DNA from: Marinobacter sp. Arc7-DN-1
GTDB taxonomy: Bacteria; Pseudomonadota; Gammaproteobacteria; Pseudomonadales; Oleiphilaceae
Direction of reading: 5' to 3'
Assembly: GCF_003441595.1 (NCBI RefSeq)
Contig: NZ_CP031848.1
Span: 558,001-622,000, forward strand
DNA length: 64,000 nt
Both the position numbers and the translations under genes were made by a program. Below, one piece after another: positions 1 through 9,034 of the stretch (within the stretch, counting starts at the first letter, position 1; every line of letters starts with the position of its first letter). The notes under the pieces are model-generated. The model worked only from the letters and a program-made list of their open reading frames with translations, had not been told where the DNA came from and ran no database searches.

Positions 1-2983
1 GGGAAAACTCCCCGGCCACCTCATCGGATGCAACGGGCAAGTCCAGATCTTCATCTGAAGCCTCATCGACGTCAGCCGGGAGGTCCTGGTCATCAAGGCC
101 ATCTGCAGCGCCCTGCTGCTCAAGCTCCTCGGCCCCCTCAACGGTCTCTTCAGGACCGGCTTCCTCGGCATCGCCCAGAACATCGCCTTCTGCGAGGGTG
201 TCTTCAAGGCCCAGTTCCTCATCCAGGGAAGCGGGCTCTTCCTCATCGTGATTCGCCGAATCCGCGGAATCGGAGAACTCTTCCATCAGCGCCAGGTCTT
301 CATCTGACACATCCAGCTCAAGATCATCCAGAGAGGATTCTTCCATCTCGCTACCGCCCAGCTCGTCCTCTTCTTCACCGGCTACCTTGTCGAGCTCGGC
401 ATCAAGTTCATCAAGAAAGGACTCGTCCAGAGAATCGATATCAGCTTCAGAGTCTTCTTCAGACAGACTGACCTCATCGGCAGCCTCACCCGACTCACCC
501 GCTGGCGTCTCTTCCCCCAGATCACTCTCGTCGAGCTCCAGACCCAGATCTTCTTCGACCTCATCGGGCTTTGTTTCAGGGTCGGCGGATTCATCAAGAT
601 CCATCCCGAACTCTGAGGACATATCCCACTCACCGGACTCCCCAGGCTCAGGAGTTTTTTCTTCTCCGGACTCGAGTTCAATGCCCGAGAGGTCGTATTC
701 GATCAGGTCATCCTTGCTTTCTTCTTTCTGGTCTTCCGATCCAGAAGCTTCCGGTTCTTCAAACTCATTCAGATCAAAGTCTGAAAGATCGGAATCGAAG
801 TCACCAAATTCGTTCTCGGCCGGCTCTTCCTGCTCCGAATCGAACCGATCCGCCAAGAGCTCTTCAGATGCAGGTTTGTCTTCACCAGGAACCGAGTCTT
901 CACCAGGAACCGAGTCGTCACCCGCCCCCTTTTCGGAATCGTAAGAGGCCGCGAAGGAGTCTGAGCGAAGCTGTGATTCAAGGTCATCGATGCTAGGCAT
1001 GGACTCCGCTTCTTCCAGTCTCGCCCGCAACTCGTTCGCTGTCGTCAGGGCTTCCTCGTCATCCAGTGCCTGGATTTCACCAAACTGCCTTTCAAAGGAT
1101 TCACGATCCTGGATATCGGCATATACACCCAACAGCTTCAGACGCAGATCAGTGCGGCTTGGTTCGCGGGAGATTGCTGTTTCCAGCGTTTGTGCTGCCT
1201 GATCGTGACGACCATAGGCTATGTACGTGTCTGCTTCTTCGAGGGCGTCACTGGCGACTGATTCCTGATCGCCCTCATCCAGATTCAGATCAAAGGAATC
1301 TGTACCTTCCTCCGTTTCGCTGTTCAGCTGTTCGTAAAACGCCTTTTCCCGGTTCGCATTGCGACGGGCAAGGAGCAGGAGCAGCAACAGAAGAATGATC
1401 AGGCCACCCCCAAGGGCAATCTGGTACATCGGGTTGTTGGTGATCGCATCAATAACATTAGCCGGAAAGCCCTTCTCTGCAGCAGGAGCCTGAGGTGCCG
1501 GCTTTGGTTCGGGCTCTGCAGCCTGCGAAGGCTGAGAGGCCGCAGGGGCTGGCCCGGTAACGTCTTCGCTCATGTCTTCAGAAGTCGCGTCGGTACCGGC
1601 ACCAGCCTCCGCCATGACCTGTTCATCAGATGGCGAGGCAGCATCGGCGGCCGCGCCTTCCGGTGCATCTTCAGCCCCCGCCAGTTCAGCGGTTTCCGAT
1701 CCGGGTTCGGCCTGCTCACCGGACACGGCGGGCTCAACCTCTCCGGTGGCCTTCTCATCCGCAACGGCGGTTTCTTCCTGAGGTGTCACGTCCTCAGCCG
1801 CCGCAGTACCGGCAGCCTCGCTCTCACCAGGGGCAGCCTGCTCTGGAGAGTCAGCCCCGGTTGCCTGTTGAATCTCGGCAAGCTGGGTATTTTTCAGTTC
1901 AAGCAGACGCTGGAGTGTCTGAACCTGATCCTGAAGATCTTCTACCCGACTGTTCAGCTCTGTATTTTCACGTCGTGCGCTTTCCAGCTCTTCCATCGCA
2001 ACAGCAGTGCCGGCGTCAACGCCACCAGGCAGCTGGCCATCCCCGCCGGCCGAGCCGCCTTCGGACGTATCGCGACCGGATTCCCCGGAGACAACCAGCT
2101 TCAGCTCATCACCACCCGCCGCCGGCTCCTGGACCACAGGCTGCTGCCGCTGGCTCGCAGTTGCATCAACGGTACGCCGGGGCGACTGAAATTCCTGATT
2201 CTGCTGGCTGACGATGCGGATTGCCTGAGCACGCGTCCGGCTCTGTATCTGGTCAATGGAGGGTACACGGAGCACTTCGCCGCGCTTCAGGCGATTGATG
2301 TTATTGTTGATGAATGCATCCGGATTCAGGTCCTGTATTGCAAGCATGACCTGCTGCATGGAAACGTTGTCATTGGGGCGTACGCGGGAAGCAATAGTCC
2401 ACAAGGTATCGGATGACCCGGTTGGCCCGAAGGTATCCGCCTGATATCCCGCGCCCAGTGACCGCTCGGCCTGCGACTGACGGCGCAAAGACTCCTGGCT
2501 GCGGGTTGCTGCTGGCTGGCGGGCCGTTTCCGTGGAAGCCGCCGCAGGTACATTAACCTGCTCCTGTATCCCCGAGTCCTCTGCGTATACAGGCGGATCA
2601 ACGAGAACGGCGTATTCACGCATCAATCGACCGCTCGGCCAGGTCATTTCCAGCAGGAAATTGAGGTACGGTTCCCTCAGGGGCTCGCGCGAGGAAACGT
2701 TAACAGCGAGACTGCCATCGTTACGGGTAACCACCTGGAACCTGAGCTTGCTGAGAAACTGGTTGCGATCCAGCCCCACCCGTTCGTATGCCTGTTCCGA
2801 AGCAATGTTGACGAATACATCCCCTGGATCAACGCCACGGCTCTGGGGCAGAACAATCTCCGCATCCAGTGGCTCATTCAGATAGGACTGAAGTTCAATT
2901 TCACCCAGCCCAAGGGCCTGTGCGACGCCGGACCCAAGCCCTCCCGCCAGAGCCAGGGCAACCGCAAGCTTGCGTACCTTCAT
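1..2983 (-). CDS. fimV: FimV-type polar hub protein, 3' end outside window
   Basis: Reading from the ATG at 2983 gives one open frame to the window edge (994 codons, no stop), so the C-terminus is missing. A signal peptide (MKVRKLAVALALAGG, cleavage after about VAQA) leads into the FimV N-terminal domain (LGEIELQSYLNEPLDAEI). A LysM-like segment follows (SDTLWTIASRVRPNDNVSMQQVMLA), then a coiled coil around EELESARRENTELNSRVEDLQ and an Ala/Glu-rich linker. One membrane helix comes next (MYQIALGGGLIILLLLLLLL), then TPR-like sequence and a long Asp/Glu-rich cytoplasmic tail. FimV proteins bind peptidoglycan and organise the cell pole, type IV pili and cAMP signalling in Pseudomonas. The start is supported by GGAAAGGA upstream. 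Position after leuCDB-asd is the usual one. Confidence 0.95.
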   Translation of the reverse strand, partial: MKVRKLAVALALAGGLGSGVAQALGLGEIELQSYLNEPLDAEIVLPQSRGVDPGDVFVNIASEQAYERVGLDRNQFLSKLRFQVVTRNDGSLAVNVSSREPLREPYLNFLLEMTWPSGRLMREYAVLVDPPVYAEDSGIQEQVNVPAAASTETARQPAATRSQESLRRQSQAERSLGAGYQADTFGPTGSSDTLWTIASRVRPNDNVSMQQVMLAIQDLNPDAFINNNINRLKRGEVLRVPSIDQIQSRTRAQAIRIVSQQNQEFQSPRRTVDATASQRQQPVVQEPAAGGDELKLVVSGESGRDTSEGGSAGGDGQLPGGVDAGTAVAMEELESARRENTELNSRVEDLQDQVQTLQRLLELKNTQLAEIQQATGADSPEQAAPGESEAAGTAAAEDVTPQEETAVADEKATGEVEPAVSGEQAEPGSETAELAGAEDAPEGAAADAASPSDEQVMAEAGAGTDATSEDMSEDVTGPAPAASQPSQAAEPEPKPAPQAPAAEKGFPANVIDAITNNPMYQIALGGGLIILLLLLLLLARRNANREKAFYEQLNSETEEGTDSFDLNLDEGDQESVASDALEEADTYIAYGRHDQAAQTLETAISREPSRTDLRLKLLGVYADIQDRESFERQFGEIQALDDEEALTTANELRARLEEAESMPSIDDLESQLRSDSFAASYDSEKGAGDDSVPGEDSVPGEDKPASEELLADRFDSEQEEPAENEFGDFDSDLSDFDLNEFEEPEASGSEDQKEESKDDLIEYDLSGIELESGEEKTPEPGESGEWDMSSEFGMDLDESADPETKPDEVEEDLGLELDESDLGEETPAGESGEAADEVSLSEEDSEADIDSLDESFLDELDAELDKVAGEEEDELGGSEMEESSLDDLELDVSDEDLALMEEFSDSADSANHDEEEPASLDEELGLEDTLAEGDVLGDAEEAGPEETVEGAEELEQQGAADGLDDQDLPADVDEASDEDLDLPVASDEVAGEFS
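881..916. repeat. two 18-bp tandem units inside fimV
   Basis: The unit ttcaccaggaaccgagtc occurs twice head to tail (881-898 and 899-916). On the minus strand it encodes a repeated DSVPGE in the acidic tail of FimV. It keeps the frame, so copy-number change would only alter tail length. Confidence 0.9.
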
Positions 2984-3296
2984 GCTTTTTCCTTTCCAGT
3001 CTCCGTTATTCGTTACTGCTTTTTTCAAACAGAATCGGACGAGGTTGGATGACTTCCGTCTGGATAATTCTCGTTATTATGTGTTCTTTTTAATATTCAG
3101 CCCGGCAAGTATTGTTGATAAAACCTCTTTTATCAATCAATCAGCCGCAATCCTTGCACCATTTTTTTATCAATCGCGCGGAACTGCCTAGCGCTCCTGA
3201 AAATAACAGGGGCGGAGGCTGAAATCAGCCTCCGCCCCCTTACCGGTTTACTGAAACCGGACACAGTTGGCATTTATTGCCTCTGCGTAACAATTC
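2984..3296. other. intergenic region between asd and fimV
   Basis: This 313-bp stretch holds no convincing gene. The side next to fimV is AT-rich and should carry the fimV promoter and leader on the minus strand. I could not single out a clear -35/-10 pair. The side next to asd holds the two hairpins listed separately. Confidence 0.7.
3209..3260 (-). terminator. hairpin pair downstream of asd
   Basis: GGGGCGGAGGCTGA and TCAGCCTCCGCCCC (3209-3238) form a perfect 14-bp stem with almost no spacer. A second small hairpin, CCGGTTT-ACTG-AAACCGG, lies at 3243-3260. On the minus strand the large stem is followed by TGTTATTTTC, a moderate U-tract. This is the likely terminator of leuCDB-asd and would separate it from fimV. 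Confidence 0.7.
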
Positions 3297-4412
3297 TTAA
3301 CGCTCCTGAAGGATCCGGAGCATACGACGCAGCGGTTCGGCAGCACCCCAGAGCAACTGATCACCCACGGTGAACGCGGAAATATACTCCGGCCCCATGG
3401 CCAGCTTGCGGATGCGGCCAATCGGCACACTCAGGGTACCGGTAACCTTCGCCGGAGTCAGTTCCTCAATAGTCGCATCACGATCATTGGGGATAACCTT
3501 TACCCAGTCATTGGCCTTCGCCAGGATCGACTCAATTTCTGAAACCGGCAGGTCCTTCTTCAGCTTGATGGTCAGTGCCTGACTGTGGGAGCGCATGGCG
3601 CCAATCCGCACGCAGATACCATCAATTGGAATCGGGTTGTCCGAACGACCCAGAATCTTGTTGGTCTCTACACCGGCTTTCCACTCTTCCTTGCTCATAC
3701 CGTTATCGAGCTGCTTGTCGATAAACGGAATCAGGCTACCGGCCAGCGGTACCTGGAAGTGCTCGGTGGGGAACCCATCGGACCGCATGGTTTCGGTCAC
3801 CTTCCGGTCAATCTCGAGGATTGCGGAAGACGGATCGTCCAGCTCGGCTTTCACACTGTTGTTGAGCTCACCCATCTGGTTCAGCAATTCACGCATGTTC
3901 TGCGCGCCGGAGCCAGAAGCCGCCTGATAGGTCATGGGCGATACCCACTCGATCAGGTCCTGCTCAAGCAGGCCGCCCAGGGCCAGCATCATCAGGCTTA
4001 CGGTGCAGTTACCGCCAATGTAATCCTTGACGCCCTTGTCCAGCGCAGCATCAATAACATTGCGGTTGACCGGATCCAGAACAATAACCGAGTGGTCAAC
4101 CATCCGGAGCGTGGATGCAGCATCAATCCAGTAGCCTTCCCAGCCCGCGTCGCGGAGCTTCTGGTAAACCGCACCGGTGTAATCGCCACCCTGACAGGTC
4201 ACGATCACATCCAGGGTTTTCAGAATCTCAACGTCGAACGCGTCCTGGAGTGCAGGAACGCCCTCCTTGCCTACATCCGGTGCTGGCTTGCCAGCCTGGG
4301 ACGTGGTGAAAAAGACCGGTTCGATATCGGCGAAATCGTTTTCTTCACGCATGCGCTGCATGAGGACCGAGCCCACCATGCCACGCCAACCTACAAGTCC
4401 AACTCGCTTCAT
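3297..4412 (-). CDS. asd: aspartate-semialdehyde dehydrogenase
   Basis: 371 aa. It reduces beta-aspartyl phosphate to aspartate semialdehyde with NADPH, the branch point for lysine, diaminopimelate, threonine and methionine. The Rossmann start is [20 protein letters not shown], the catalytic Cys sits in [10 protein letters not shown] near residue 135, [11 protein letters not shown] is present, and the substrate-binding [12 protein letters not shown] holds the catalytic His. Length equals that of the enterobacterial-type enzyme. It follows leuB by 130 bp on the same strand, as in Pseudomonas, and hairpins mark its end. Confidence 0.97.
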   Translation of the reverse strand: MKRVGLVGWRGMVGSVLMQRMREENDFADIEPVFFTTSQAGKPAPDVGKEGVPALQDAFDVEILKTLDVIVTCQGGDYTGAVYQKLRDAGWEGYWIDAASTLRMVDHSVIVLDPVNRNVIDAALDKGVKDYIGGNCTVSLMMLALGGLLEQDLIEWVSPMTYQAASGSGAQNMRELLNQMGELNNSVKAELDDPSSAILEIDRKVTETMRSDGFPTEHFQVPLAGSLIPFIDKQLDNGMSKEEWKAGVETNKILGRSDNPIPIDGICVRIGAMRSHSQALTIKLKKDLPVSEIESILAKANDWVKVIPNDRDATIEELTPAKVTGTLSVPIGRIRKLAMGPEYISAFTVGDQLLWGAAEPLRRMLRILQER

Positions 4413-4542
4413 GTGCGATCTTTGAACCTCGTTTTATGCCCGCCCACTGCCTTTATCGCTGGCAGGGACAGGATGGATGATCCCGCGGCAACTGCATCCC
4501 GTTACCGTCGGGTCTCGAATACACTGACTTCAGAAGCGCTGA

Positions 4543-5616
4543 TTATAACGCAGTGAGCACTGCCTCGCCCATCTCCCGGGTGGAGACCCTGGTTGCGCCT
4601 TCAGACATGATATCTGCCGTTCGCAGCCCCTGATCCAGAACCTTGCTGACCGCAGCTTCAATCGCTTCAGCGGCTTTTTCCTCGTTGAGACTGTACCGCA
4701 ACATCATTGCAGCACTGAGGATAGTGGCCAGCGGATTGGCAATACCCTTGCCGGCAATATCCGGCGCCGAACCGTGACAGGGCTCATACATACCCTGCTT
4801 TTCGGAGTTCAGCGACGCCGACGGCAACATGCCAATGGAGCCGGTGAGCATAGCCGCTTCGTCCGAAAGAATATCACCAAACATGTTGCCAGTCACAATC
4901 ACATCGAACTGCTTGGGTGCCCGCACCAACTGCATGGCGGCGTTATCCACGTACATGTGGGACAGCTCCACATCCGGGTATTCCCGGCGCAGATCGTTCA
5001 TGATTTCCCGCCACAGAACAGTCACTTCCAGCACATTCGCCTTGTCAACGGAACACAGCTTCCTGCCCCGCTGCTGAGCCGCTTCAAACGCGACCCGACC
5101 TATACGACGAATTTCCGATTCTGTATAGGCGTAGGTGTTGTAGCCCTGACGCTCTCCGCTTTCCAGTTCGCGAACGCCGCGCGGCTGGCCAAAATAGATG
5201 CCGCCGGTCAGTTCCCGGACAATCAGGATGTCCAGGCCGGATACCACTTCAGGCTTCAGCGACGACGCGGAGGCCAGCTGCGGATACAGGATGGCCGGGC
5301 GCAGGTTGGCAAACAGCTCAAGATTGGATCGCAACCCCAGCAATCCCTTCTCGGGGCGCCTGGCCATCGGGAGACTGTCCCATTGCGGGCCGCCAACGGC
5401 ACCCAGCAGGATGGCATCGGCTTTAGTGGCTTTTTCCAGGGTTTCATCCGGAAGCGGGCTATCCGTTGCATCGATTGCCGCGCCGCCGACCAGGCCGGAC
5501 TCGAAGCTCAGGCCAAGACTGAACTGTTCGTTGATCTTGTGGAGTACCTTTTCCGCTTCGGCAACAATTTCCGGGCCAATGCCATCGCCGGGGAGCATTA
5601 AGACTGTTCTGGACAT
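4543..5616 (-). CDS. leuB: 3-isopropylmalate dehydrogenase
   Basis: 357 aa from the ATG at 5616, preceded by GGAAGGA. The open frame runs further upstream to 5805, but that part overlaps leuD in another frame and looks non-coding. LeuB oxidises and decarboxylates 3-isopropylmalate with NAD in leucine synthesis. Family signatures are PGDGIGPEI, the substrate loop [20 protein letters not shown], the metal-binding [19 protein letters not shown] and the NAD-binding [18 protein letters not shown]. Lies 31 bp after leuD, so most likely cotranscribed. Confidence 0.97.
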   Translation of the reverse strand: MSRTVLMLPGDGIGPEIVAEAEKVLHKINEQFSLGLSFESGLVGGAAIDATDSPLPDETLEKATKADAILLGAVGGPQWDSLPMARRPEKGLLGLRSNLELFANLRPAILYPQLASASSLKPEVVSGLDILIVRELTGGIYFGQPRGVRELESGERQGYNTYAYTESEIRRIGRVAFEAAQQRGRKLCSVDKANVLEVTVLWREIMNDLRREYPDVELSHMYVDNAAMQLVRAPKQFDVIVTGNMFGDILSDEAAMLTGSIGMLPSASLNSEKQGMYEPCHGSAPDIAGKGIANPLATILSAAMMLRYSLNEEKAAEAIEAAVSKVLDQGLRTADIMSEGATRVSTREMGEAVLTAL

Positions 5617-5647
5617 AGTTTTTCCTTCCGAGATTCTTTTTTTGGAT

Positions 5648-6295
5648 TTAGCTACCGGCGCCAAACAGCCAGGGCGCGGTTTTACGACGGCTGTCTTCAT
5701 ACGATTTGATGGCATCCGCATCTTCCAGCGTGACACCGATATCGTCCAGGCCGTTAAGCAGGCAATGACGGCGGAAGTCATCCACCTCGAAACTGAATGT
5801 CTCACCAGAAGGCGTGGTCACCGTCCTGGCCTCAAGATCCACAGACAGCTGATAGCCTTCGCTCTGCTCCACTTCCTGGAACAGCTGGCCTACCACTTCT
5901 TCCGGAAGAACAATAGGTAACAACCCATTTTTAAAGCAGTTGTTATAAAAGATATCGGCAAAACTCGGGGCAATAATCACCCGGAAACCGAAATCTTCCA
6001 GCGCCCAGGGCGCGTGTTCGCGGCTGGAACCGCAGCCAAAATTGCGGCGTGCCAAGAGCACACTGGCATTCTTGTATCTGTCCTGATTCAGAACAAAATC
6101 GGGATTGATCGGGCGTTTGGCGCAATCCTGATCCGGCTTGCCTTCATCCAGGTACCGCAGTTCATCAAACAGATTCGGCCCGAAGCCGGTGCGCTTGATG
6201 GACTTCAGAAACTGCTTTGGAATAATCATGTCCGTATCCACATTGGAACGGTCCATGGGGGCGACAACGCCCTGATGTTGCGTAAATGCGCGCAT
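5648..6295 (-). CDS. leuD: 3-isopropylmalate dehydratase small subunit
   Basis: 215 aa. This is the swivelling-domain subunit that pairs with LeuC to isomerise 2-isopropylmalate to 3-isopropylmalate. The aconitase-swivel signatures are clear: [20 protein letters not shown] near the start, [12 protein letters not shown], and [15 protein letters not shown]. Start MRAFTQHQG lies 16 bp downstream of leuC and is preceded by AGGAGA. Length is normal for the proteobacterial form. Confidence 0.97.
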   Translation of the reverse strand: MRAFTQHQGVVAPMDRSNVDTDMIIPKQFLKSIKRTGFGPNLFDELRYLDEGKPDQDCAKRPINPDFVLNQDRYKNASVLLARRNFGCGSSREHAPWALEDFGFRVIIAPSFADIFYNNCFKNGLLPIVLPEEVVGQLFQEVEQSEGYQLSVDLEARTVTTPSGETFSFEVDDFRRHCLLNGLDDIGVTLEDADAIKSYEDSRRKTAPWLFGAGS

Positions 6296-6311
6296 GGTTC
6301 TCTCCTGTGGA

Positions 6312-7730
6312 TCAGTTCATCAACTCACGGACATCAACAAAATGGCCAGTCACCGCAGCGGCTGCCGCCATGGCCGGGCTCACCAGGTGAGTTCGTCCGC
6401 CAAAGCCCTGACGACCTTCGAAGTTCCGGTTTGAGGTGGAGGCACAGTGCTCGCCCTGGCCCAGCTTGTCAGCGTTCATGGCCAGACACATGGAGCAGCC
6501 CGGATCACGCCATTCCAGCCCGGCTTCAATGAAAATCCTGTCCAGACCTTCCTGCTCCGCCTGAACTTTCACCAGCCCGGAACCCGGTACCACCATGGCC
6601 TGCTTCAGCGTCGGCGACACTTTCCGCCCTTTCACCACGGCCGCGGCCTCGCGCAGATCCTCGATCCGGCTGTTGGTGCAGGAGCCGATAAACACCCGGT
6701 CAAGCTGGATATCCGTGATCGGCATATTCGGTTTCAAACCCATGTATTTAAGGGCGCGCACGATGCCTTCGCGCTTGATCGGGTCTTCTTCTTTCTCGGG
6801 ATCCGGCACGCTGCCTTCAACGCCCACAACCATTTCCGGAGAGGTACCCCAGCTCACCTGGGGCTGGATTTCCGAGCCTTCCAGCTCAACGACCTTGTCG
6901 AACACCGCGTCATCTTCGCTGTGCAGGGTGCGCCAGTAGTCAACCGCCGCGTCCCATTGCTCGCCCTTCGGCGCAAACGGACGGCCACGCACGTAGTCAA
7001 TGGTGGTGTCGTCAACAGCCACCATGCCAACCCGGGCACCCGCCTCAATCGACATGTTGCAGATGGTCATACGGCCTTCCATGCTCAAACCACGGATAGC
7101 CTCGCCGCCAAACTCAATGGCATGGCCGGTACCACCAGCGGTACCGATCTTGCTGATGATGGCCAGAACCACATCCTTGCCGGTCACGCCCGGACCCAGC
7201 TTGCCATTCACCTTCACCAGCATGTTCTTCATTTTCTGCTGAACCAGGCACTGGGTAGCCAGCACATGCTCAACTTCACTGGTGCCGATACCATGGGCCA
7301 GACAGCCAAAGGCGCCGTGGGTAGAGGTGTGGGAGTCGCCACAGACAACGCTCATACCCGGCAAGGTCGCACCCTGCTCTGGCCCGATAACATGAACGAT
7401 ACCCTGGCGCTGATCCTTGATCTTGAACTCAAGGATTCCGAACTCATCGCAGTTCTTGTCGAGGGTTTCCACCTGTATCCGGGATACGGGATCCACAATG
7501 CCTTCCACGCCCCGGGCACGGTCGGTGGTGGGCACGTTGTGGTCCGGAGTCGCAATATTGGCATCAATCCGCCACGGCTTCCGCCCGGCCAGACGCAGCC
7601 CTTCAAAGGCTTGAGGCGAGGTAACTTCGTGCAGTAACTGACGATCGATATAAATCAGCGCGGAGCCGTCGTCCCGCTGCTTGACGAGATGATCGTCCCA
7701 CAATTTGTCGTATAAGGTCTTGCCCGCCAT
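6312..7730 (-). CDS. leuC: 3-isopropylmalate dehydratase large subunit
   Basis: 472 aa, the [4Fe-4S] catalytic subunit of isopropylmalate isomerase. Cluster ligands are visible in [13 protein letters not shown] and in [31 protein letters not shown] is also typical. It is first in the minus-strand leuC-leuD-leuB-asd set and is divergent from a LysR gene. The 428 bp between them hold a palindromic site and two large hairpin elements. No leucine-rich leader peptide with an attenuator was found upstream, so control by the divergent LysR protein is the simpler guess. Confidence 0.97.
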   Translation of the reverse strand: MAGKTLYDKLWDDHLVKQRDDGSALIYIDRQLLHEVTSPQAFEGLRLAGRKPWRIDANIATPDHNVPTTDRARGVEGIVDPVSRIQVETLDKNCDEFGILEFKIKDQRQGIVHVIGPEQGATLPGMSVVCGDSHTSTHGAFGCLAHGIGTSEVEHVLATQCLVQQKMKNMLVKVNGKLGPGVTGKDVVLAIISKIGTAGGTGHAIEFGGEAIRGLSMEGRMTICNMSIEAGARVGMVAVDDTTIDYVRGRPFAPKGEQWDAAVDYWRTLHSEDDAVFDKVVELEGSEIQPQVSWGTSPEMVVGVEGSVPDPEKEEDPIKREGIVRALKYMGLKPNMPITDIQLDRVFIGSCTNSRIEDLREAAAVVKGRKVSPTLKQAMVVPGSGLVKVQAEQEGLDRIFIEAGLEWRDPGCSMCLAMNADKLGQGEHCASTSNRNFEGRQGFGGRTHLVSPAMAAAAAVTGHFVDVRELMN

Positions 7731-7834
7731 GGTTCTCTCTCACTCTCTGGGGGTTTCTGGTTATCACGTTCGATTGCTCTATGTTACCGTTTACTCATAG
7801 ATAACCTCAATTCATGTTTTTCATCCATCGCATT

Positions 7835-7856
7835 CCAATTGGTTATTCTATAGAAT
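7835..7856. promoter_or_regulatory. possible LysR-type operator upstream of leuC
   Basis: Two palindromes lie side by side: CCAATTGG (7835-7842) and ATTCTATAGAAT (7845-7856). They sit about 105-125 bp upstream of leuC in an AT-rich stretch opposite a divergent lysR gene. LysR regulators usually bind dyads of the T-N11-A type in such regions. The assignment rests on position and symmetry only. Confidence 0.35.
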
Positions 7857-7870
7857 TTGGGTGAAGGTCC

Positions 7871-7975
7871 CGGGTTGGGCCAGCACTTTCAAAACACGCC
7901 TACAAGCACATCCCTGTGGGCTCGTTTCGGGCCATCCCTGGCCCTCTACGGTTTTGAAAGTGCTGGCCCAACCCG
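7871..7975 (-). repeat. conserved-core hairpin element, copy 1
   Basis: Perfect 25-bp inverted arms at 7871-7895 and 7951-7975 enclose a core. Read on the minus strand, the 65-nt segment 7955-7891 (core plus four arm bases at each side) aligns without net gaps to copies 2 and 3. It contains GGGCCAGGGATGGCCC, where copy 2 has GCGCC and GGCGC, a compensatory change. The arms are unrelated in sequence to those of the other copies. I know no name for this element. Confidence 0.9.
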
Positions 7976-8012
7976 CTCCCCAAACCTTTGAGCGGGCACC
8001 CGATATGTATGG

Positions 8013-8125
8013 GGCATATGGAGGGGAGAGTCTCCCAAAACCGTGGAGCGCCAGGGATGGCGCGACCGAGCCCTACAGGGACGTATTCACGGGCGTGTTT
8101 TGGGAGACTCTCCCCTCCATATGCC
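8013..8125 (+). repeat. conserved-core hairpin element, copy 2
   Basis: Perfect 28-bp inverted arms at 8013-8040 and 8098-8125 flank the same kind of core, here on the plus strand. It contains GCGCCAGGGATGGCGC, then CCCTACAGGGACGTATTC. The right arm ends 33 bp before the lysR start codon, so it should lie in or beside the lysR promoter or leader. Copies 1 and 2 have opposite core orientation and are 37 bp apart. Confidence 0.9.
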
Positions 8126-8158
8126 TTCCACCAATAGCCGAAAATCTGGATAAGAGGC

Positions 8159-9031
8159 ATGGACTCAAACGCACTGAAGGCTTTCCTGACAATCGTAGAT
8201 CAGGGCTCATTCTCAGAGGCAGCCGAAACCCTGCACCTGACACAGCCGGCGATCTCCAAACGCCTCGCGTCCCTGGAAAACCAGCTCGGTACCACCCTGC
8301 TCGACCGCAGCCACCGCCAGATCCGCCTGACAGACGCCGGCAGCCGTCTACTCCCCCATGCCCGCCGGATCCTGGACGAAATCCACAATGCCCGGATTGC
8401 CCTTTCCCCGGATTCGGGACAGGTGGAAGGCGAGCTTCAGATCATTGCCAGCCATCACATCGGTCTTCACCACCTGCCTAACTGGCTGCGGCGGTTCAAG
8501 CGGGAATACCCTCAGGTGTCCATTAACCTGCAATTCATGGAATCCGATGCGGCTTATGAACAGATGCGCAAAAGAAATGCGGAGCTGGCATTTGTCACCC
8601 TGAGCGACAGCATGGCGCCCAGCTTCACGGTATTCGCGCAGTGGCCAGACCCGATGGTGTTTGTGGCAGGAGCCGGGCATCCGCTCGCTTCACTGAGTCA
8701 ACCGGCGCTTTCAGACCTCGCAGATCATCCTGCGCTGCTGCCGGACACGACAACAGCAACATACCGGGTTGTCAGCCGCTTGTTCCTGGAGGCCAACCTT
8801 CACCTGAACCCGCAGATGCCAACCAATTACCTGGAAACGCTGAAAATGATGACCAGTGTCGGCCTTGGCTGGAGTGTTCTGCCCTCGCGGATGGTCGATG
8901 ACAGCCTCCGCGTGCTGGAGGTAGGCCGCCCGGTTTCCCGGGTCCTGGGCGGAATCGGCCTCACCGGCCGGCAGCTGGGCAATGCTTCGAAGGCCCTTCT
9001 GGCGATTGTTCAGCAAGAGGAAGGCGCCTGA
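8159..9031 (+). CDS. LysR-family transcriptional regulator
   Basis: 290 aa. The N-terminal winged helix-turn-helix covers about residues 4-63 (FLTIVDQGSFSEAAETLHLT, QPAISKRLASLE). It is followed by a periplasmic-binding-like effector domain starting near GELQIIASHHIG. It is divergent from leuC, and Pseudomonas also has a lysR gene at this spot, so leucine genes or the region's own promoter are plausible targets. The inducer cannot be read from sequence. Its stop lies 3 bp from the stop of the convergent MFS gene. Confidence 0.9.
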   Translation: MDSNALKAFLTIVDQGSFSEAAETLHLTQPAISKRLASLENQLGTTLLDRSHRQIRLTDAGSRLLPHARRILDEIHNARIALSPDSGQVEGELQIIASHHIGLHHLPNWLRRFKREYPQVSINLQFMESDAAYEQMRKRNAELAFVTLSDSMAPSFTVFAQWPDPMVFVAGAGHPLASLSQPALSDLADHPALLPDTTTATYRVVSRLFLEANLHLNPQMPTNYLETLKMMTSVGLGWSVLPSRMVDDSLRVLEVGRPVSRVLGGIGLTGRQLGNASKALLAIVQQEEGA

Positions 9032-9034
9032 CTT

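Larger units (their letters stand above)
7731..8158. other. leuC-lysR divergent intergenic region
   Basis: 428 bp without a believable gene. The leuC-proximal third is AT-rich and holds the palindromes at 7835-7856. The remaining two thirds are mostly two hairpin elements (7871-7975 and 8013-8125) with cores in opposite orientation. Open frames across the hairpins are by-products of the inverted repeats. Confidence 0.8.

Noticed and set aside
387..944. Ser-rich plus-strand open frame of 185 codons
   Set aside because: It is the antisense shadow of the Asp/Glu-rich FimV tail; GAX/GAR codons read as Ser on the other strand.
3585..4556. 323-codon plus-strand frame
   Set aside because: Antisense to asd, which has full family motifs; composition has no domain signal.
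7731..7870. Leucine leader peptide and attenuator before leuC
   Set aside because: No short frame with consecutive Leu codons and no terminator/antiterminator pair adjacent to leuC was found.
7900..8160. 86-codon minus-strand frame
   Set aside because: Runs through the two hairpin elements; repeated peptide (YGGESLPK-like) comes from the inverted repeat and is not a gene.
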